DNA of 64,000 bases from Candidatus Kaistella beijingensis (GTDB taxonomy: Bacteria > Bacteroidota > Bacteroidia > Flavobacteriales > Weeksellaceae), in NCBI RefSeq assembly GCF_020084865.1, contig NZ_CP071953.1:868001-932000 (forward strand). Reading direction: 5' to 3'. Below, one piece after another: positions 19,303-27,800 of this stretch; position 1 is the first letter of the stretch, and each line of letters opens with the position of its first letter. A program made the translations under genes and the position numbers. A model generated the notes under the pieces. It was not told the origin of the DNA, ran no database searches, and saw nothing but the letters and a program-made list of their open reading frames with translations.

Positions 19303-19588
19303 TTAAAAAAATAAAAATGATATAAGACAAAATAGGTAATGTTATGCAGCTAATTCAAGTTTTTCACCATTTAAAGAATTAGACCTATGGAGACTTAATA
19401 CCAAAAAATTAGAGCGTTGATTATCAGCATTTTCCACAATAAAATGTTAGTAACTTGTGAATTTTAACATTTGGTTCATATTTTGTAATGAAAAAAGTGT
19501 TACATTTAACATGAAATAAAATTGAGGTGAAAACAATTTTCTCTTCTACGTCTGTTTACAGAACTATTATCCTTAATATAAAAATTTA

Positions 19589-19617
19589 AGAGAAGCATTG
19601 TCGGCTTCTCTTTTTTG
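19589..19617 (+). terminator. terminator in the uvrA-tRNA gap
   Basis: AGAGAAGC (19589-19596) pairs with GCTTCTCT (19604-19611) around a 7-base loop and is followed by a T run. It lies 287 bp after uvrA, far for a simple 3' UTR. Confidence 0.75.
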
Positions 19618-19654
19618 TTGTTGTCTAACTAAAAAATGAGATGTTTTATCTATT

Positions 19655-19679
19655 GAATCCGTTTCTAAAGAACGGATTC
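19655..19679. terminator. hairpin downstream of tRNA-Arg
   Basis: GAATCCGTT and AACGGATTC form a nine-pair stem with a 7-base loop just past the 3' end of tRNA-Arg. No T run follows, so it may be a processing or attenuation structure rather than a true terminator. Confidence 0.4.
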
Positions 19680-19685
19680 TCTTAT

Positions 19686-19760
19686 TGGTGACTCCACCAA
19701 GAATCGAACTTGGATCTAAAGTTTAGGAAACTTCTATTCTATCCGTTGAACTATGGAGCC
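19686..19760 (-). tRNA. tRNA-Arg (anticodon CCT)
   Basis: The full cloverleaf folds by eye: acceptor GGCTCCA/TGGAGTC with one G-U pair, D stem GTTC/GAAT, anticodon stem GAAGT/ACTTT with loop TTCCTAA (CCT), and T arm CCAAG-TTCGATT-CTTGG. The 3' CCA is encoded. Confidence 0.95.
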
Positions 19761-19768
19761 TTGCTTTG

Positions 19769-19904
19769 AGTGGTTGTGTTGGTGAGTAATTGAGTGGCTG
19801 AGTTTAGAGTTGGGAGTTTGATGTTGAAATTTAATTAATTGGTTTTCTGAAAATTTGATTTCAAAATTTACTCAATTACGCACCCACTCACAAACGCACC
19901 CACT
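19769..19904. repeat. large imperfect inverted repeat beside tRNA-Arg
   Basis: Left arm 19769-19795 and right arm 19870-19904 are inverted copies, apart from an 8-base insertion in the right arm and a few changes. The right arm itself repeats gcacccact and overlaps the stop codon of the M28 peptidase. The sequence is built of GAGT-type heptads. Confidence 0.55.
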
Positions 19905-20907
19905 ATTTCTTATCCACCACAATCCTATCCTTCCTGTTCGCCAATTCCCAAGCGGTTGCGAAAACAAGTTGTGCTCGTTTCTGTAACGCGCTGTAATCAA
20001 TTTTTTCAGGATCATCGGTTGGTTGGTGATAATCTTCATGGATTCCGTCAAAGAAAAAGGCCACCGGAATTCCATGTTTTGCAAAATTGTAGTGGTCGGA
20101 ACGGTAATACAATCTTTGGGGATCCTTCGGGTCGTCATATTTATAGTTGAGAAACAATTTCGTGTTGGTTGAATTGGCATTCTCATTGATTTTTTTCAAT
20201 TCAGATGAGAGCATTTCCGAACCGATCACGTACACATAATCTTTTCCGCAGTTGTCTTTGTCGCATCTTCCAATCATATCGATGTTCAAGTTCGCGACTG
20301 TATTCGATAAAGGAAAAATAGGATTTTCGGAATAATATTTTGAACCAAGAAGTCCGTGTTCTTCGCCGGTTACATGTAAGAACAAAACTGAACGTTTAGG
20401 ACTTTTCCCCGCTTTTCTTGCTTGCTGAAAAGCCTCGGCAATTTCCAGAAGAGCCACAGTTCCGCTTCCGTCATCATCGGCTCCGTTGTAAATTACGCCA
20501 TCTTTCATTCCAACATGGTCATAGTGGGCAGAAATCACGATGACTTCTTCCGGTTTTTCTGTTCCCTCAATAAACGCTAAAATATTTTCTGATTCTGGAA
20601 GATTTCCTCTTCTGCCCTGCAAAGCTTCCTTAGGAACGGTTTGATAATAGGAACTCATTGATTCAGGATGAGAAACACCCATTTTTTCATATTCACCAAT
20701 CAAATATTTACCCGCTTTTTTCTGACCTTCGCTTCCCGTATCTCTTCCCTGCATTTCATCAGAAGCAACAACATGGAGATGTGTTTTCAATTCATTTGCG
20801 GTGATTGAATTGTAGGAGTTTTTAAAAGTTGAGCCCGTGTATGAAAGATTGGTTGCACAACTTGTCAACAAAACCGCCGAAACTAGCGGAATCAGAAACT
20901 TTCTCAT
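19903..20907 (-). CDS. M28-family zinc aminopeptidase, lipoprotein
   Basis: 334 residues from the ATG at 20905-20907, which opens the lipoprotein signal MRKFLIPLVSAVLLTSC (Cys17); a frame open to 21060 has no further signal. The co-catalytic zinc motifs of M28 are present in order: SAHYDHVG, NGADDDGSG, VTGEEHGLLGS, NIDMIGR and a late SDHYNFAKHGIP. It is likely an envelope-anchored exopeptidase that trims oligopeptides. It is divergent from the aminotransferase gene, with an 79-bp shared upstream region. Confidence 0.92.
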   Translation of the reverse strand: MRKFLIPLVSAVLLTSCATNLSYTGSTFKNSYNSITANELKTHLHVVASDEMQGRDTGSEGQKKAGKYLIGEYEKMGVSHPESMSSYYQTVPKEALQGRRGNLPESENILAFIEGTEKPEEVIVISAHYDHVGMKDGVIYNGADDDGSGTVALLEIAEAFQQARKAGKSPKRSVLFLHVTGEEHGLLGSKYYSENPIFPLSNTVANLNIDMIGRCDKDNCGKDYVYVIGSEMLSSELKKINENANSTNTKLFLNYKYDDPKDPQRLYYRSDHYNFAKHGIPVAFFFDGIHEDYHQPTDDPEKIDYSALQKRAQLVFATAWELANRKDRIVVDKK

Positions 20908-20975
20908 ATAAATATTTTTTTGGAAGGTTAAATGTAGCAAATATTTATCAGAAACTATTTCTAAACAATTATCAT

Positions 20976-20983
20976 TAAATTTG
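20976..20983 (+). promoter_or_regulatory. -7 box adjoining the aminotransferase start
   Basis: TAAATTTG ends only 3 bp before ATG 20987. With the usual 4-7 nt from box to transcription start, the message would be leaderless or nearly so. Confidence 0.35.
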
Positions 20984-20986
20984 AAT

Positions 20987-22126
20987 ATGATTAAAAGAAA
21001 ACATTCCGGTTCTGATTTGACGATTTTTTCGGAGATGACTGTTTTAGCCTTAAAACACAATGCCGTTAATCTTTCACAAGGTTTTCCCGATTATGCAATT
21101 AATGAACGTTTGAAAAAACTTTTGTTTGAAGCCACCGTAAAAAACTTCAATCAATATGCACCAACGACAGGAAGTCCTTTATTGATTGAGAATTTAATGA
21201 CCTTCAACTCGAACAGAAAAAACCCAATTTCTTTAACTAAAGACACCATCACGATTTCTCCCGGTGCGAGTTACGGAATTTACACTGCTCTTGCTGCAAT
21301 TTTAAAGTTTGGAGAAGAAGTAATTGTTTTGGAACCGTGTTATGATTCTTATGTTCCCGCCATTGAAATTAATGGTGGAATTCCTGTTTTTGTGGCTTTG
21401 AAAGAAAATTTTGAAATTGATTTCGAAGCTTTAGCAAAAGCGATGAATCACAAAACGAAGGCAATCATCATCAACTCGCCACACAATCCGTCAGGAAAAG
21501 TTTGGAAGGAAGAAGATTTCAACAGACTTTCAGATTTGGTAAAAGACACCGATGTTATTGTGATTTCCGATGAAGTTTATGATGTTCTGACTTATGATAA
21601 CCATCAATTTTATTCTGCATTTCACCATCCGAAACTTCGGGAACAATGTTTCAGCGTTTTCTCTTTTGGAAAAATGTTTCATGTCACCGGTTGGAAAGTC
21701 GGCTACGTTGTGGCTTCGGAAGAACTCTCTGCTGCATACCGAAGAATCCATCAGTATTTGAGTTTCAGCGTAAATTCACCTGCACAATATGCATTAGCAA
21801 AATATTTAGAAATTTTTGATGTGGAAGAAAACAGAACATTGATGCAGCAAAAACGTGATTTTTTCATTGAGCAATTCAACGATTTACCTTTCACTTTACA
21901 GCAAAAAGCGGAAGCAGGATATTTTCAGATTTTAGGTTACGAAGATATTTCAGACTTAAATGACAAAGATTTTTCAGTTTGGATGACTGAAAAAGGAAAA
22001 GTCGCTACCATTCCAGTTTCTGCGTTTTACAAAAATTCAACAACTACTAATTCCGTGAGATTTTGTTTTTCTAAGAAGGAAGAAACGATCGCTGAAGCAG
22101 CAAAAAATTTGAGAAGTTTTTTTTAA
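20987..22126 (+). CDS. PLP-dependent aminotransferase, methionine aminotransferase (YbdL)-like
   Basis: 379 residues from ATG 20987 (a TTG two codons earlier is less likely). Class I/II fold-type I enzyme. ISPGASYGIYTALAAIL is the cofactor phosphate region and INSPHNPSGKVW holds the substrate-binding Asn. SDEVYDVLTY precedes the Schiff-base lysine in SFGKMFHVTGWKVGY. The wording of the motifs (LSQGFPDY, FGKMFHVTGWK) is closest to the YbdL/kynurenine-oxoglutarate group, which transfers amino groups from methionine and aromatic amino acids. Exact substrate uncertain. Confidence 0.88.
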   Translation: MIKRKHSGSDLTIFSEMTVLALKHNAVNLSQGFPDYAINERLKKLLFEATVKNFNQYAPTTGSPLLIENLMTFNSNRKNPISLTKDTITISPGASYGIYTALAAILKFGEEVIVLEPCYDSYVPAIEINGGIPVFVALKENFEIDFEALAKAMNHKTKAIIINSPHNPSGKVWKEEDFNRLSDLVKDTDVIVISDEVYDVLTYDNHQFYSAFHHPKLREQCFSVFSFGKMFHVTGWKVGYVVASEELSAAYRRIHQYLSFSVNSPAQYALAKYLEIFDVEENRTLMQQKRDFFIEQFNDLPFTLQQKAEAGYFQILGYEDISDLNDKDFSVWMTEKGKVATIPVSAFYKNSTTTNSVRFCFSKKEETIAEAAKNLRSFF

Positions 22127-22141
22127 CAAATTGATTTAGAA

Positions 22142-22522
22142 CTAAAATTCAAGCCAATCCTTTTCAATCCGTTTGATTTTTCCGGTATGCTTATCGAACA
22201 TAATCCAGAGCGTTCTGGAATCAACTACGAGTTCACCATCTCTGTAAAACTCTACTTTTCTAGGCTGTTTTAATCCTTCCGGTTTTTCCGGATAGGTTTT
22301 CATGGAGAGTTTTTCACCTTTAAAGACCTGCTTTTTGTATTGAATATGATGGTCATGCATTACCCAAAAGTCTTCTGAATAATTGGTTTGATGCTTCAAC
22401 AATTCCCAATGTTCTTTTGCCATTTCTTCCACCCAATGCACAAACTGCACATTGTTTACGTGGTTAAGTTCATCCAGATGTTCATCCGAAACAACAATTT
22501 CTTTAGTGTGAACAAGTTTCAT
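22142..22522 (-). CDS. acyl-CoA thioesterase, hotdog fold
   Basis: 126 residues from ATG 22520-22522 (KLVHTKEIVVSDEHLDELNHVNNVQFVHWVEE); a frame open to 22555 adds an unlikely leader. The segment ELNHVNNVQFVHW matches the 4-hydroxybenzoyl-CoA thioesterase-type active site (D/N-x-x-x-H-V-N-N). It hydrolyses an acyl-CoA; the chain type is unknown. It runs convergent with the aminotransferase, with 15 bp between stops. Confidence 0.88.
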   Translation of the reverse strand: MKLVHTKEIVVSDEHLDELNHVNNVQFVHWVEEMAKEHWELLKHQTNYSEDFWVMHDHHIQYKKQVFKGEKLSMKTYPEKPEGLKQPRKVEFYRDGELVVDSRTLWIMFDKHTGKIKRIEKDWLEF

Positions 22523-22589
22523 GAAGCAAAAATAATTCATTAAATATTTCAACAAAAAAAGTCTTAAACAATGTTCAAGACTTTTATTT

Positions 22590-22677
22590 TGGCGGAGAAA
22601 CAGGGATTCGAACCCCGGGACCTGTTACAGTCAACAGTTTTCAAGACTGCCGCAATCGACCACTCTGCCATTTCTCC
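22590..22677 (-). tRNA. tRNA-Ser (anticodon TGA)
   Basis: Class II tRNA with a long variable arm: acceptor GGAGAAA/TTTCTCC, anticodon loop CTTGAAA (TGA), T arm GGGG-TTCGAAT-CCC, and discriminator G with encoded CCA. 88 nt. Confidence 0.95.
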
Positions 22678-22706
22678 AGAAAAATGATTTCTCATTTTCA
22701 GTGGTG

Positions 22707-22738
22707 CAAATATAAAACGCTTTTATAAATTGACCAAA
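22707..22738 (-). promoter_or_regulatory. promoter of tRNA-Ser(TGA)
   Basis: TTTG (22735-22738), exactly 20 bp, then TATATTTG (22707-22714), 29 nt before the tRNA 5' end: a full Bacteroidota housekeeping promoter. Confidence 0.75.
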
Positions 22739-22786
22739 TTATTTTTAAGAAAAACTGTCAAATCGTTCATAGTCAAAAGGAAAAAA

Positions 22787-23155
22787 TTAATTTTTCGAGA
22801 TGTTTATGCCCAAATAAACCAAGAAAAAACCTAGAACAACACTCAATAAAATGTAAGAAATTAAGATACCATAGTTTCCGTTCTGCCAAAGTGAAATATT
22901 CTCCGCAGAAAAGGTTGAGAATGTTGTAAACCCTCCACAAAATCCTGTGATTAAAAGAAATTTTAAGTAATTGTCAATCTTCAGAAAATATGTACTAAAA
23001 ATTCCGATCAGAAAACAACCGACCATATTTACAATGAATGTTCCCATGGGAAATGAATTAACGTTCCATAATTTTTGGGTAAAATTAGAAACCAGAAAAC
23101 GCAAAACGCTCCCAAAACCGCCACCCAGGAATATGTATAATAATTGTTTTGTCAT
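22787..23155 (-). CDS. crcB: fluoride ion channel/exporter CrcB
   Basis: 122 residues with four membrane helices, the size of a Fluc/CrcB subunit that works as a dual-topology dimer. Signature pieces: GGGFGSVLRFLVS at the N-terminus, FPMGTFIVNMVGCFLIGIF (with the pore-lining Asn) and GFCGGFTTFSTFS (helix-break and Phe box). Lets cytoplasmic fluoride leave the cell. No fluoride riboswitch is visible upstream. It lies 105 bp downstream of trxB across an inverted repeat. Confidence 0.95.
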   Translation of the reverse strand: MTKQLLYIFLGGGFGSVLRFLVSNFTQKLWNVNSFPMGTFIVNMVGCFLIGIFSTYFLKIDNYLKFLLITGFCGGFTTFSTFSAENISLWQNGNYGILISYILLSVVLGFFLVYLGINISKN

Positions 23156-23251
23156 AGTTTGAGGGTTTGAGAGTTTGAGAGTACAATGGTTAGAATAGAA
23201 AAGCGCACAGAAATTACACAGAAATCACTCAAACGCTCTTACCCTCAAACT
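23156..23251. repeat. inverted repeat between trxB and crcB
   Basis: Left arm 23156-23179 and right arm 23228-23251 match at 21 of 24 positions when inverted, with a 48-bp spacer. Both arms are tandem GTTTGAG heptads. Confidence 0.6.
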
Positions 23252-23260
23252 CACCAACTT

Positions 23261-24202
23261 TTACTCTAATTCTGCCAAATATTTTTCTGCATCCATTGCC
23301 GACATACAACCGCTTCCTGCTGCGGTAATTGCTTGTCGATAAATATGGTCCTGAACATCACCCGCTGCAAAAACACCCGGTAAATTGGTTTTGGTTGAGC
23401 CAGGAACAGTTTTGATATAGCCGTTTTCATCCAAATTAATTTGACCTTTGAAGATGTCCGTATTGGGTTTGTGTCCGATTGCGATGAAAATTCCATGAAC
23501 GTCTATTTTAGCAGTTTCCTGGGTTTGATTATTGATGACAACCGCTCTTTCTACTAAAGAATTCTCCCCTTCAATCCCGATAAGTTCGTGGTTGAATTTC
23601 ACTTCGATATTCGGTGTATTGTTCACTCTATGAATCATGGCTTTAGAAGCTCTGAAATGGTCTTTTCTAACCAACATTGTTACTTTATTACAAAGTTTTG
23701 CCAAATAAGTTGCTTCTTCGGCAGCAGTGTCTCCGGCTCCAACTACAACCACATCTTTTCCTTTGTAGAAAAACCCGTCGCAAGTTGCACACGCAGAAAC
23801 CCCACCTCCAGCATATTTTTTCTCGTCATCCAAACCTAAATATTTTGCAGTCGCACCGGTTGAAATGATTACAGACTTTGCCAAAATTTCTTTATTTCCT
23901 GCCCAAAGTTTATGAATTCCACCAACTTCAGTAGAAAATTCGGCTTTGGTAATCATTTCGTAATGAACTTTGGTTTCGAATCTTTCGGCTTGCTTTTGCA
24001 AATCCAGCATCATTTGAGGGCCTGTAATTCCGTCGGGATAACCAGGGAAATTATCCACTTCGGTTGTTGTAGTTAATTGTCCTCCAGGTTCAAGACCTGT
24101 GTAAAGCTCTGGCTTTAAATCTGCTCTTGCTGCATAAATAGCCGCTGTAAATCCGGAAGGTCCGGAACCAATAATGACGCAGTCTAAAATATTTTGTTCC
24201 AT
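23261..24202 (-). CDS. trxB: thioredoxin reductase
   Basis: 313 residues. The FAD loop IGSGPSGFTAA is at 11-21, the redox disulfide CATC at 138-141, the NADPH loop VGAGDTAAEEA at about 154-164, and the C-terminal FAD site GVFAAGDVQD. Passes electrons from NADPH to thioredoxin. In this window the obvious client is the thioredoxin-dependent ArsC. Full length for the low-Mr bacterial type. Confidence 0.97.
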   Translation of the reverse strand: MEQNILDCVIIGSGPSGFTAAIYAARADLKPELYTGLEPGGQLTTTTEVDNFPGYPDGITGPQMMLDLQKQAERFETKVHYEMITKAEFSTEVGGIHKLWAGNKEILAKSVIISTGATAKYLGLDDEKKYAGGGVSACATCDGFFYKGKDVVVVGAGDTAAEEATYLAKLCNKVTMLVRKDHFRASKAMIHRVNNTPNIEVKFNHELIGIEGENSLVERAVVINNQTQETAKIDVHGIFIAIGHKPNTDIFKGQINLDENGYIKTVPGSTKTNLPGVFAAGDVQDHIYRQAITAAGSGCMSAMDAEKYLAELE

Positions 24203-24209
24203 TAAAAAA

Positions 24210-24236
24210 GATTAAGGTTGAGATTAAGTTTAAGAG
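24210..24236. repeat. heptad tandem repeat upstream of trxB
   Basis: Imperfect units gattaag-gttgaga-ttaagtt-taagag directly upstream of trxB. Same style as the other heptad repeats in the window. Confidence 0.35.
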
Positions 24237-24364
24237 ATTTCAAAAATCGTGAATTATTTTCGGTTGTGGAATTATTTTGCGATGAATTTTGTCAATTGTG
24301 ATGTTGGATGTTGGAAGATGGGTGTTTGATTAAAATTGTTTGAAAAATTACAAAACTTAAATAA

Positions 24365-25435
24365 TCAAAGCTTCACCTTAAATTGATCCACATTCAAAAT
24401 TTTGTATACCATTTCCTTCAACAGTTCGCTTTCATCCATGTTGATGGCGCCTAAACCTTTGTTTTTCAAATCGATTTCACGTAAAATCGAGATAATTCGG
24501 GTGCAATGTTTCAAATTGTAATATCGCGCCGCTTCCGCAAAATCTTTGATGAAATAAGGATTTATTCCCATTGTTGAAGCGATGGTTTGCGCATTTTGAC
24601 CATTCATCGTATGGTAAATAACCAAGTTCGAAAAGAAGTTATAAAGATTCCCAATCATCATCACAAACGGATTCTGCTTCGGAGTTTTTCCGATAAAATG
24701 AGCGATTTTGAATGCTTTTGCCTCATCCTTTTTTCCCAGTGCTTTGATCAGTTCAAACACATTAAAATCCTTGCTGATTCCGATATTGGTTTCAATAATT
24801 TTTTCGTCAAGAACTTCACCCTCCTTCAAAATAATTTTGAGCTTGTTCAACTCGTTGGAAATCCTTGAAAGGTCGGTTCCCAAATATTCTGAAAGCAACG
24901 TAGGAATATTAGGTTTTGCTTTGATGCCGAGATTTCTGATTTCATTATCAATCCATTTCGGGACATCCCAATCCTTCATTTTTTCGCTAAGAAAAAGCAT
25001 TTTATTTTTAGACAAACTTTTTGCTAAGCTTTGTCTGGTATCAATTTTTTTGTACTTATGAGCAAAAACCAAAACTGTTGTGGGAGTTGGATTCTGAATA
25101 TAATTCAAAAGTGCTTTTACTCCTGGATTTTCTTTTCCTGCTTCTTCCTGTTTCTTCGTGACGCTAAAAACTAAATCCTGAGCTTCTTTAATTATAATTA
25201 AATTTAACTCACCAAACATTGGAAACTGTCGAGCCAATGAAATGATTTCCTCCAAGTTCGTGTCTTTTCCATAAACCACTGTTTGCCCAAAATCTTTTTC
25301 GCTTTCCTCCAATACATCATTTTCAAAGGATTTCACCGCCACATCCATGAAATAGGGTTCTTCACCGTGGAAAAAATAAATCGGCAATAACTCCTTATTT
25401 TTAATATTTTTGAGGATTAAATCTAACTCTTTCAT
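24365..25435 (-). CDS. holA: DNA polymerase III delta subunit
   Basis: 356 residues from the ATG at 25433-25435; five further codons upstream are open but unlikely. Features of the clamp-loader wrench subunit: LPIYFFHGEEPYFMD at the N-terminus, a degenerate AAA+ core (QFPMFGELNLIIIKEAQ), and the C-terminal collar (FELIKALGKKDEAKAFKI). Opens the DnaN clamp, which is also encoded in this window. Its start codon is 2 bp from the start of the divergent nuclease-domain gene. Confidence 0.93.
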   Translation of the reverse strand: MKELDLILKNIKNKELLPIYFFHGEEPYFMDVAVKSFENDVLEESEKDFGQTVVYGKDTNLEEIISLARQFPMFGELNLIIIKEAQDLVFSVTKKQEEAGKENPGVKALLNYIQNPTPTTVLVFAHKYKKIDTRQSLAKSLSKNKMLFLSEKMKDWDVPKWIDNEIRNLGIKAKPNIPTLLSEYLGTDLSRISNELNKLKIILKEGEVLDEKIIETNIGISKDFNVFELIKALGKKDEAKAFKIAHFIGKTPKQNPFVMMIGNLYNFFSNLVIYHTMNGQNAQTIASTMGINPYFIKDFAEAARYYNLKHCTRIISILREIDLKNKGLGAINMDESELLKEMVYKILNVDQFKVKL

Positions 25436-25437
25436 AA

Positions 25438-25872
25438 ATGCAACTTCCAAAACTGAACTTTGAGGATAACTTTGATTTTAAGATCAAGACAGACAAAGAT
25501 AGGTTTTTTATTTATGATTTGGTGCGAAAAACGTGGCTCCAACTCACTCCCGAAGAATGGGTGCGACAACATTGGGTTCATTATTTCCACCATAAAAAGG
25601 GGAAGAATTTGTCGTCATTAATTCTAGAAAAAAAAATAGAACTGAACGAAACAACAAAGAGAATTGATTTATTGGTCACGGAAAAAACCTTCCCGAAAAT
25701 TTTGGTCGAATGTAAAGCTCCAAACATCAAACTCACCGAAAAAACTTTTGAGCAAATCGCAAGATACAACTCGGTAATCGGGGCGGAAGAAATTATTTTG
25801 AGCAATGGTCTGCAGCACATTTTTGCTAAATTTTCTGAAAATCATTACGTTTTTTCGCCTTTTGCATATTAA
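25438..25872 (+). CDS. HsdR N-terminal-like PD-(D/E)XK domain protein
   Basis: 144 residues. Resembles the stand-alone type I restriction endonuclease N-terminal domain (HSDR_N family). After LVRKTWLQLTPEEWVRQHWV comes the nuclease core: KRIDLLV supplies the Asp and ILVECKAPN supplies the E-x-K, followed by FEQIARYN. No methylase, specificity subunit or helicase is nearby, so it is not a restriction system. Such small proteins are common next to holA in this phylum. Nuclease activity is inferred from motifs only. Confidence 0.8.
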   Translation: MQLPKLNFEDNFDFKIKTDKDRFFIYDLVRKTWLQLTPEEWVRQHWVHYFHHKKGKNLSSLILEKKIELNETTKRIDLLVTEKTFPKILVECKAPNIKLTEKTFEQIARYNSVIGAEEIILSNGLQHIFAKFSENHYVFSPFAY

Positions 25873-25881
25873 TTTTGCAAA

Positions 25882-27165
25882 ATGTTAAAACTCAACCACC
25901 CACTTATTTCCATATCTCCTTTGCTAATTTTTGTGCTGGTATTTTTGGGATTCGGAATTTACAATGATGATTTTTACGCGCTACCCTCTCCTATCGCTGC
26001 TTTGATCGGAATTACCGCTGCTTTTATCCTTCTAAAAGGAAAAATCAACGAAAAAATTGATACTTTCTTGAAAGGTTGCGGCGACGGAAAAATCCTCACG
26101 ATGTGTATTATTTACCTTTTGGCAGGTGCTTTCGCAACGGTAACCAAAGCGACAGGTAGTGTAGAATCCATCGTAAATCTGGGATTAAATTATATTTCTC
26201 CAGCCTATTTTCCCGTGGGGGTTTTCGTGATCTCATCATTTCTTTCCTTCGCCTCCGGAACATCGGTGGGATCTATCGTTACGCTGGGTCCGATTGTGAT
26301 TGCATTGGCTGAAAAAAGTGAGTCTCCGCTGGGATTAATAGGCGCATCGTTGCTTTCCGGAGCGATGTTTGGAGATAATCTTTCGATTATTTCGGACACT
26401 ACCATTGCTGCGACCCAAAGTTTAGGCTGCCAGATGAAAGATAAGTTTCGTTTCAATTCCAAGTTAGCATTTCCCGCTGCGTTGGTAACGATTTTAATTT
26501 TAATTGTATTGGGATTCAACCAGGAAGGTACAGCAGTCATTAGCGGAAACAAAGAATTCAATTTGGTTTTAATTTTACCTTATCTGCTGGTTATTGCGCT
26601 ATCATTAGTTGGTTTAAATGTTTTCGTTGTATTATTCGCCGGACTAATTTTCGCCGGATTACTGGGATTTGGTTATGGCAGTTTCGATTTTATCGGTTTT
26701 GCCAAAAAAACCTATGAAGGATTTACCAGCATGACGGAGATTTTTCTTCTTTCACTTCTCACAGGAGGTTTGGCAGCAATGGTAGAAAAAGCCGGCGGAA
26801 TTTCTTTCGTTATTAAAAACATCAGCAAAATCATCAATTCCAAAAAAACAGCACTTTTGGGAATTGGCGGTTTGGTTTCGGTTGCCAATCTTTGCGTTGC
26901 CAACAACACCATTTCGATTATTATTTCGGGCAAAGTAGCCAAAGAAATTAATGATAAATACGGACTGGAACCACAGCAAAGTGCTTCAGTGCTTGATATA
27001 TTTTCCTGTTATGTACAGGGTTTAATTCCTTACGGCGCACAGATCCTGATTCTCATTTCACTCAGCAGTTTTAAGATGGATTATGTCGAGCTCGTGCAAT
27101 ATTCATTTTACCTCCATATTCTTTTACTGTTCACACTGACCAGTATTCTGTTCGGCAAAAAATAA
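25882..27165 (+). CDS. nhaC: Na+/H+ antiporter, NhaC family
   Basis: 427 residues, almost entirely hydrophobic, with about eleven membrane helices. The family stretches FASGTSVGSIVTLGPIVIALAE and SGAMFGDNLSIISDTTIAATQSLGC are present; the latter holds the conserved polar residues of the transport path. It exchanges sodium (or possibly another solute) for protons at the inner membrane. It follows the HsdR-N-like gene by 9 bp and precedes the HAD gene by 11 bp, so the three are likely one operon. Confidence 0.88.
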   Translation: MLKLNHPLISISPLLIFVLVFLGFGIYNDDFYALPSPIAALIGITAAFILLKGKINEKIDTFLKGCGDGKILTMCIIYLLAGAFATVTKATGSVESIVNLGLNYISPAYFPVGVFVISSFLSFASGTSVGSIVTLGPIVIALAEKSESPLGLIGASLLSGAMFGDNLSIISDTTIAATQSLGCQMKDKFRFNSKLAFPAALVTILILIVLGFNQEGTAVISGNKEFNLVLILPYLLVIALSLVGLNVFVVLFAGLIFAGLLGFGYGSFDFIGFAKKTYEGFTSMTEIFLLSLLTGGLAAMVEKAGGISFVIKNISKIINSKKTALLGIGGLVSVANLCVANNTISIIISGKVAKEINDKYGLEPQQSASVLDIFSCYVQGLIPYGAQILILISLSSFKMDYVELVQYSFYLHILLLFTLTSILFGKK

Positions 27166-27176
27166 CTCAATAAAAA

Positions 27177-27800
27177 ATGCAGCAAAATTCACAGATAAAA
27201 AATATCATTTTCGATTTTGGTGGCGTCTTGATGGACTGGAATCCGCGGTATTTCTTCAAAGACTATTTTAATGATGATGAAAAGATGGAGTTTTTCCTGA
27301 AAAACATCGCAACCGACGAATGGAATGCCGAGCAAGACCGGGGTAGAACTTTAGCGGAAGGAACTGAAATACAGGTCGCAAAATTTCCTCAATGGGAAAA
27401 GGAATTGCGTGCTTATTACGACAATTGGACCACAATGCTTCGCTCCGATATTCCTAAAAATGTGGAGGTTTTGCGAAAACTGGAACATTCAAATTATGAG
27501 CTTTTCGGATTGACGAACTGGTCTGCAGAAACTTTTCCCTATGCTTTGGAAAATTACGATTTCTTCAAAATATTGGATGGGAAAATCGTGGTTTCAGGCA
27601 CGGAGAAACTGATTAAACCAAACCCGAAAATTTGGGAAGTTTTGTTGGAGCGGTACCACATTAAAGCTGACGAATCTGTATTTATTGATGACAATGCTAA
27701 AAACATTGAAGTGGCGAAATCTTTAGGTTTCATTACGGTTCACATTACACCTGAAACTGATTTGGAAAAGGATTTGGAAGATTTGGGATTGAAATTTTAG
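27177..27800 (+). CDS. HAD-superfamily phosphatase
   Basis: 207 residues, subclass IA. Motif I is IIFDFGGVLMDWN, where the usual nucleophile Asp is present (FDFGG) and the second Asp is replaced by Gly as in the YihX/epoxide hydrolase N-domain group. Motif II is FGLTNWS, motif III Lys lies in EKLIKPNPKIW, and motif IV is SVFIDDNAKN. Probably a sugar-phosphate phosphatase such as glucose-1-phosphatase (inference from the GG motif I). Last gene of the nhaC operon. Confidence 0.88.
   Translation: MQQNSQIKNIIFDFGGVLMDWNPRYFFKDYFNDDEKMEFFLKNIATDEWNAEQDRGRTLAEGTEIQVAKFPQWEKELRAYYDNWTTMLRSDIPKNVEVLRKLEHSNYELFGLTNWSAETFPYALENYDFFKILDGKIVVSGTEKLIKPNPKIWEVLLERYHIKADESVFIDDNAKNIEVAKSLGFITVHITPETDLEKDLEDLGLKF

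Larger units (their letters stand above)
19303..19685. other. 383-bp gap after uvrA
   Basis: No credible protein gene is seen. The first 285 bp are AT-rich with only very short frames. One 20-codon GTG frame (19530-19592) sits behind a GAGG and runs to the terminator at 19589. That terminator and a hairpin at 19655-19679 are the only clear structures. A small RNA ending at the terminator is possible. Confidence 0.5.

Noticed and set aside
23156..23251. CRISPR-like array from the repeated GTTTGAG units
   Set aside because: Units are only about seven bases, lack unique spacers of constant size, and no cas genes are present.
22787..23260. Fluoride riboswitch upstream of crcB
   Set aside because: The 105-bp gap contains only the GTTTGAG inverted repeat; the conserved fluoride-aptamer core was not seen.
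25438..25872. Part of a restriction-modification or defence system
   Set aside because: Only a stand-alone HsdR N-terminal-like domain is present; no methylase, specificity subunit or helicase lies nearby, and the neighbours are housekeeping genes.
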